NCBI GenBank assembly: GCA_013361595.1
Contig: JABFXT010000305.1
Coordinates: 1 to 10,159, forward strand
Reading direction: 5' to 3'
Source: Nocardia sp.
GTDB taxonomy: Bacteria > Actinomycetota > Actinomycetes > Mycobacteriales > Mycobacteriaceae
Length of the DNA: 10,159 bases
The notes under the pieces were generated by a model. That model was given only the letters and a program-made list of their open reading frames with translations, was not told the DNA's origin and ran no database searches. Below are positions 6,491 to 10,159 of the stretch, piece after piece. Position 1 is the first letter of the stretch; every line of letters begins with the position of its first letter. A program made the translations under genes and the position numbers.

Positions 6491-6503
6491 CCCTTCGGAA
6501 GGG
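6491..6503 (+). promoter_or_regulatory. Small hairpin overlapping the qcrA ribosome binding site
   Basis: CCCTT and AAGGG pair around a CGG loop. The 3' arm is part of the qcrA ribosome binding site GGAAGGGA (6497-6504), which lies 7 nt before the ATG. In the mRNA this could lower qcrA initiation, but five base pairs with a 3-nt loop is marginal. Confidence 0.3.
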
Positions 6504-6511
6504 AACTGGTC

Positions 6512-7684
6512 ATGAGCGAACAGGAGCAAAACGAGATGGGTGGCCTGGACAAGCATTCCGCGGCCGCGACCCCGGCTGAACCGACCGAGGCCGAACTGGA
6601 CGCGATGTCGCGGGACGAACTGGTCGCGCTCGGTACCGCCCGCGACGGTGTGGACGTGGCCTACCGGCGGGAACGCTGGCCGGTGCCGGGTACCCGGGCG
6701 GAGAAACGCGCCGAACGCCAGGTCGCGCTGTGGTTCGCGATCTCCGGCCTGGCCGCGGCCGCGCTGGTGGGCGTATTCCTGTTCTGGCCCTGGGAGTACA
6801 AGGGCAAGGACGACGAGGGGCACGGCCTGTACTCGCTCACCACCCCGCTCTACGGTCTGACCTTCGGTATCTCGATCCTGGCCATCGGTATCGCCGTGGT
6901 GCTGATCCGCAAGAAGTTCATCCCCGCGGAGCTGTCGGTCCAGGACCGGCACGACGGTAAGTCCAGCGAGGTCGACCGGCGGACACTGGTGGCCCAGCTG
7001 AGTGACGCCGGGGAAACCTCCACCCTCGGTCGCCGCAAGCTCATCACCCGCACCGCGGGCGCGGGCGTCGGCGTCCTCGGCATCGGCGCGCTGCTGGTGT
7101 TCGTGGGCGGCATGGTGAAGAACCCGTGGGCGCAGCGCGAGAAGTCGCCGCTGTGGGTCTCGGGCTGGACCCCGGACTATCCCGGCGAGACCATCTACAT
7201 CCGTCGCGATACCGGCCGTCCGCAGGACGTCGTCCTGGTACGCCCCGAAGATCTGGACGCCGGCGCGATGGAGACCGTCTTCCCCTGGAAGGAGTCGTGG
7301 CGCGGCGACGAGCACGCCACCCTGCAGTCGCTGCGCGGTATCCGCAACGCTGTCATGATGATCCGCTTGCGGTCCGAGGACGCGAAGAACGCGATCAAAC
7401 GCAAGGGGCAGGAAAGCTTCAACTTCGGCGACTATTTCGCCTACTCGAAGATCTGCACCCACCTCGGTTGCCCGACCTCGCTGTTCGAACAGCAGACCAA
7501 CCGGATCCTGTGCCCCTGCCATCAGTCGCAGTTCTCCGCGACCGAATGGGGCAAGCCGATCTTCGGTCCTGCTGCCCGAGCGCTGCCGCAGTTGCCGATC
7601 ACCGTAAACTCAGAGGGGTACCTGGTCGCCAACGGTGACTTCATCGAACCCCTCGGCCCCGCCTTCTGGGAGCGTCGATCATGA
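6512..7684 (+). CDS. qcrA: Rieske iron-sulfur subunit of the bcc complex
   Basis: QcrA takes electrons from menaquinol at the QcrB Qo site and passes them to QcrC. The 390-residue actinobacterial form is longer than the single-helix Rieske proteins. It has an acidic cytoplasmic region (1-70), three hydrophobic helices (about 71-95 [20 protein letters not shown]; about 110-132 [19 protein letters not shown]; about 178-200 [16 protein letters not shown]), and a C-terminal Rieske domain. The cluster box is C315-T-H317-L-G-C320 with C334-P-C336-H337: C315, H317, C334 and H337 bind the 2Fe-2S cluster and C320-C336 should form the disulfide. RKL before the third helix is consistent with Tat-type insertion of the folded domain. 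The ATG has a strong ribosome binding site. The gene ends in ATGA overlap with qcrB (4 bp), implying translational coupling. Confidence 0.97.
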   Translation: MSEQEQNEMGGLDKHSAAATPAEPTEAELDAMSRDELVALGTARDGVDVAYRRERWPVPGTRAEKRAERQVALWFAISGLAAAALVGVFLFWPWEYKGKDDEGHGLYSLTTPLYGLTFGISILAIGIAVVLIRKKFIPAELSVQDRHDGKSSEVDRRTLVAQLSDAGETSTLGRRKLITRTAGAGVGVLGIGALLVFVGGMVKNPWAQREKSPLWVSGWTPDYPGETIYIRRDTGRPQDVVLVRPEDLDAGAMETVFPWKESWRGDEHATLQSLRGIRNAVMMIRLRSEDAKNAIKRKGQESFNFGDYFAYSKICTHLGCPTSLFEQQTNRILCPCHQSQFSATEWGKPIFGPAARALPQLPITVNSEGYLVANGDFIEPLGPAFWERRS

Positions 7685-9336
7685 GTTCTGGAGCTGCAGG
7701 CCGCAAAGTCGCGGCACAATTCAACGAAATGGACGAGCGGTACCGCGGCGCCGCCTTCGTGAAGCGATCGATCAACAAGGTGTTCCCCACCCATTGGTCG
7801 TTCCTGCTGGGTGAGATCGCGCTCTACGCGTTCATCATCCTGCTGCTGTCGGGTGTGTACCTGACGCTGTACTTCGACCCGTCGATGACGCACGTCACCT
7901 ATGACGGCGCCTATCAGCCGCTGCGCGGTGTCGGTATGTCGCGGGCCTACGAAACCGCTCTGAACATCTCCTTCGAGGTGCGCGGCGGTCTGTTCGTCCG
8001 GCAGGTGCACCACTGGGCGGCGCTGCTGTTCGCGGCGTCGATCATCATCCACCTGTTCCGCATCTTCTTCACCGGCGCGTTCCGCAAGCCGCGTGAGGCG
8101 AACTGGGTGATCGGCTCGCTGCTGCTGATCCTGGCCATGTTCGAGGGTTTCTTCGGGTACTCGTTGCCCGACGATCTGCTCTCCGGCACCGGTCTGCGGG
8201 CCGCGTTCGGTGGTATCACCATGGGCATCCCGGTCATCGGCACCTGGATGCACTGGTTGATGTTCGGCGGCGACTTCCCCGGCGACATCATCATCCCGCG
8301 CCTCTACATCGCGCATGTGCTGCTGTTCCCGGGCATCATGCTGGCGCTCATCGCCGCCCACGTCGCCATCGTCTGGTACCAGAAGCACACCCAGTTCCCC
8401 GGGCCGGGCCGCACCGAGAACAACGTGGTGGGCTCCCGGATCGTCCCGGTGTTCGCCGCGGACCAGGGCGCGTTCTTCGCGTTCACCCTCGGCTTCGTGG
8501 CCGTGATGGGCGGCGTGCTCCAGATCAACCCGATCTGGAATCTGGGCCCGTACAACCCGTCGCAGGTCTCGGCCGGTTCCCAGCCCGACTTCTACATGAT
8601 GTGGACCGACGGTCTGGCGCGCCTCATGCCACCGTGGGAGCTGTACCTGGGCCGCTACACCGTGCCCGCGGTGTTCTGGGTGGCGCTGATCATGGGCCTG
8701 GTGTTCATGGTGCTGATCGCCTACCCGTGGATCGAGAAGCGGCTCACCGGCGATTACGCGCGGCACAACCTGCTGCAGCGTCCGCGTGACGTCCCGGTGC
8801 GTACCGCTATCGGTGCGATGGCCATCGCCTTCTACGTGGTGCTCACGCTGTCCTGTGTGAACGACATCCTGGCGCTCAAGTTCGATATCTCGTTGAACGC
8901 GACCACCTGGATCGGCCGCATCGGCCTGCTCGTCGCGCCGCCGGTGGCGTACTTCCTCGCCTACCGGTTCTGCATCGGCCTGCAGCGCAGCGACCGCGCG
9001 GTACTCGAGCACGGTATCGAGACCGGTGTGATCAAGCGGCTGCCGCACGGTGAGTACATCGAGGTGCACCAGCCGCTGGGGCCGGTGGACAGCCACGGCC
9101 ACCCGATCCCGCTGGAGTACCAGGGCGCCGTGGTGCCCAAGAAGATGAACCAGCTGGGTTCGGCGGGACAGCCGGGTACCGGCAGCTTCCTGCGGGCCGA
9201 TCCCCGCGCGGAGAGCGAACAGCATTTCGCGAACGAACTGGAAGAGGAACACCGGCAGCTGGCCGTGCTCAAGCGAGTACAGGACGAAGCCGGTGCCAAC
9301 GGACAGAACGGACAGAACGGGCACGGCGGGCACTGA
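7681..9336 (+). CDS. qcrB: Cytochrome b subunit of the bcc complex
   Basis: QcrB is the membrane core that oxidises menaquinol and holds two b hemes. The 551-residue chain has multiple hydrophobic helices. Likely heme ligands are H110 and H124 (VHHWAALLF to IIIHLF) and H212 and H227 (AHVLLF to AAHVAIVW). The second pair is one residue further apart than the first, as in b6f-type proteins. The Qo-site PEWY motif appears as PDFY (302-305), the actinobacterial variant. T309 just after it falls where the telacebec-resistance Thr of mycobacterial QcrB lies by alignment from memory. The cytoplasmic C-terminal tail (about 440-551) is hydrophilic and ends in a short Asn/Gly/Gln/His repeat. It overlaps qcrA by four bases, and the operon ends at a strong hairpin 12 bp downstream. 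Confidence 0.97.
   Translation: MSSGAAGRKVAAQFNEMDERYRGAAFVKRSINKVFPTHWSFLLGEIALYAFIILLLSGVYLTLYFDPSMTHVTYDGAYQPLRGVGMSRAYETALNISFEVRGGLFVRQVHHWAALLFAASIIIHLFRIFFTGAFRKPREANWVIGSLLLILAMFEGFFGYSLPDDLLSGTGLRAAFGGITMGIPVIGTWMHWLMFGGDFPGDIIIPRLYIAHVLLFPGIMLALIAAHVAIVWYQKHTQFPGPGRTENNVVGSRIVPVFAADQGAFFAFTLGFVAVMGGVLQINPIWNLGPYNPSQVSAGSQPDFYMMWTDGLARLMPPWELYLGRYTVPAVFWVALIMGLVFMVLIAYPWIEKRLTGDYARHNLLQRPRDVPVRTAIGAMAIAFYVVLTLSCVNDILALKFDISLNATTWIGRIGLLVAPPVAYFLAYRFCIGLQRSDRAVLEHGIETGVIKRLPHGEYIEVHQPLGPVDSHGHPIPLEYQGAVVPKKMNQLGSAGQPGTGSFLRADPRAESEQHFANELEEEHRQLAVLKRVQDEAGANGQNGQNGHGGH
9298..9333 (+). repeat. qcrB: Four 9-bp tandem units at the qcrB 3' end
   Basis: The units are AACGGACAG twice, then AACGGGCAC and GGCGGGCAC, running up to the stop codon. 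They encode [12 protein letters not shown], a flexible tail that probably varies in copy number between strains. Confidence 0.8.
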
Positions 9337-9347
9337 CCCCGCACGAA

Positions 9348-9385
9348 GAACAGGCCCCCTGGTCATCGGACCAGGGGGCCTGTTC
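9348..9385. terminator. Strong hairpin terminator between qcrB and the convergent exoribonuclease
   Basis: GAACAGGCCCCCTGGTC and its exact reverse complement form a 17-bp perfect stem around a 4-nt loop (ATCG). It lies 11 bp after the qcrB stop and 37 bp after the stop of the gene on the other strand, so it can end both transcripts. A clear U-tract is missing on the plus side (GTATTCGG follows), which is common in actinobacteria. Confidence 0.88.
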
Positions 9386-9422
9386 GTATTCGGGCGGACC
9401 GCGTCGCGGTTACGCCGGGATG

Positions 9423-9917
9423 TCAGGTCGCGCGCCGGCGGGCCGTTTCGATGGCCTCGAACTTGGCGAGATTGTGCCGCGCGTCGGCCAGCGCGTCGTG
9501 CGCATCGCGCGGCGGTGGTGGCAGATCCGGCCGGCCGTGCGCCTCCCAGTGCTGCCGCAATTCGTTGGTGTAGCGGGGGAGTGTCGGCGGCAGATCCACC
9601 ATCGAACCCCACAGCTGGCACAGCACCACATGGTCGTAGGCGCTGACCCACGCCCAGAGCTCCGGTTGCACAGTGGGCCGGGGGACCAGGAACCGGTACA
9701 GATCGTCGCGGATCTGATCCCGGGTCCGCCACAGCGGAGAAGTCCGCGCGGGCAGCTTCGGCAGCACGTTCTTGCACACCCACGGTCCGGCCCGGCCGGC
9801 GTCGAACTCGGTGGATACCGCGTAGAACTCTCGCCCGTCCTCGCAGACGACACCCATCGACACCAGATCGATCACTCGGCCGTCCTCGATGAACTCCGCA
9901 TCGTAGAAATATCTCAA
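9423..9917 (-). CDS. DEDDh 3'-5' exoribonuclease, Rv2179c-like
   Basis: This 164-residue protein closely resembles M. tuberculosis Rv2179c, a single-domain exoribonuclease of the DEDDh superfamily, as I recall it. Numbering from the TTG: D6 and E8 lie in RYFYDAEF, D95 in SAYDHVVL, and H140 and D145 in DAHDALADAR. These are the expected metal- and base-activating residues. The frame continues upstream to a GTG at 10049, but family members begin almost exactly at (M/V)RYFYD-EF. The TTG at 9917 has GAGGAG (9928-9933) 10 nt before it, so I prefer it. The longer version would add about 44 residues with no family match. It converges on qcrB and shares its terminator. The substrate RNA cannot be told from sequence. 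It is unrelated in domain layout to the other DEDDh protein in this window. Confidence 0.93.
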   Translation of the reverse strand: MRYFYDAEFIEDGRVIDLVSMGVVCEDGREFYAVSTEFDAGRAGPWVCKNVLPKLPARTSPLWRTRDQIRDDLYRFLVPRPTVQPELWAWVSAYDHVVLCQLWGSMVDLPPTLPRYTNELRQHWEAHGRPDLPPPPRDAHDALADARHNLAKFEAIETARRRAT

Positions 9918-9927
9918 TAGGTTGCGT

Positions 9928-9933
9928 CTCCTC
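9928..9933 (-). promoter_or_regulatory. Ribosome binding site supporting a TTG start
   Basis: GAGGAG on the minus strand lies 10 nt before the TTG at 9917, slightly farther than usual but the only such site near the family-conserved N-terminus. Confidence 0.6.
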
Positions 9934-10159
9934 GGCGCGTGCAGCAGACAGTTCACAGGTCGGCGACAAATTGGGCAGGGCAGTGCCGTGAGCCTACCCA
10001 GCTGGACTCCTGGCCCTCTGTGCGCACTTCCCGCCACTTCGGGTGCCACCGCCGGCCCCTACCGAACCCGTACTCCGCTCCGCCCTCCTCCGCCCCGGTC
10101 CCATTCCGAGCCCGTGCACCGGATCCGCGCCGCGAAGGGGGTTCGCAGGGCCCCGGCGC

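Noticed and set aside
7522..9969. Minus-strand open frame of 815 codons opposite qcrA and qcrB
   Set aside because: It is a high-GC antisense shadow. The composition (Arg, Gly, Asp, His and Gln in low-complexity runs) is typical of reading opposite a membrane protein, and the plus-strand genes are certain.
9918..10049. N-terminal extension of the exoribonuclease containing CPIC and NC cysteines, zinc-finger-like at a glance
   Set aside because: It lies upstream of the conserved family N-terminus and contains the likely ribosome binding site, so it is probably untranslated leader.
10050..10159. Possible plus-strand gene start at a GTG near 10114
   Set aside because: Only about 15 codons are visible, with no recognisable N-terminus, and the region before it is C-rich and featureless.

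Overview
The window is a high-GC actinobacterial chromosome segment, most likely from the order Mycobacteriales and plausibly Nocardia or a close relative. Three things support this: strong G/C preference at third codon positions, close protein resemblance to mycobacterial CtaE and QcrCAB, and a gene order (C40 peptidase, exonuclease/GIY-YIG nuclease, trpD, ctaE, qcrC, qcrA, qcrB) that I recall from the Rv2190c-Rv2196 region of M. tuberculosis. The genus is an inference. No rRNA, tRNA, mobile element or CRISPR array was seen.

Left part (1-914, minus strand): two genes for exported proteins. The first in transcription order is a complete small NlpC/P60 (C40) peptidoglycan hydrolase (339-914). 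The second is the N-terminus of another exported protein that runs off the left edge (1-171). Each has its own promoter, and the two promoters share an 18-bp element (16 of 18 bases identical), which suggests co-regulation of cell-wall genes. A 545-bp gene-free stretch (915-1459) separates them from the rest.

Middle (1460-4666): a plus-strand DEDDh exonuclease/GIY-YIG/UVR fusion protein related to the N-terminal half of UvrC; a stand-alone Lrp/AsnC-type ligand-binding (RAM) domain with an apparently leaderless transcript; and, convergent with it, trpD for anthranilate phosphoribosyltransferase on the minus strand.

Right part (4905-9336): the plus-strand respiratory cluster ctaE-qcrC-qcrA-qcrB. 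It encodes subunit III of the aa3 cytochrome c oxidase and the whole cytochrome bcc complex. In actinobacteria these form one supercomplex in which the di-heme QcrC replaces soluble cytochrome c. The cluster probably starts from a promoter just before ctaE and ends at a 17-bp perfect inverted repeat. That repeat also serves the convergent minus-strand gene, an Rv2179c-like DEDDh exoribonuclease (9423-9917). No gene could be supported beyond about 9940.

Overall this is a conserved housekeeping locus, not an accessory island. The points most worth a second look are the altered UvrC-type cysteine set in the fusion nuclease, the shared promoter element of the two exported-protein genes, and the palindromes around the ctaE promoter.
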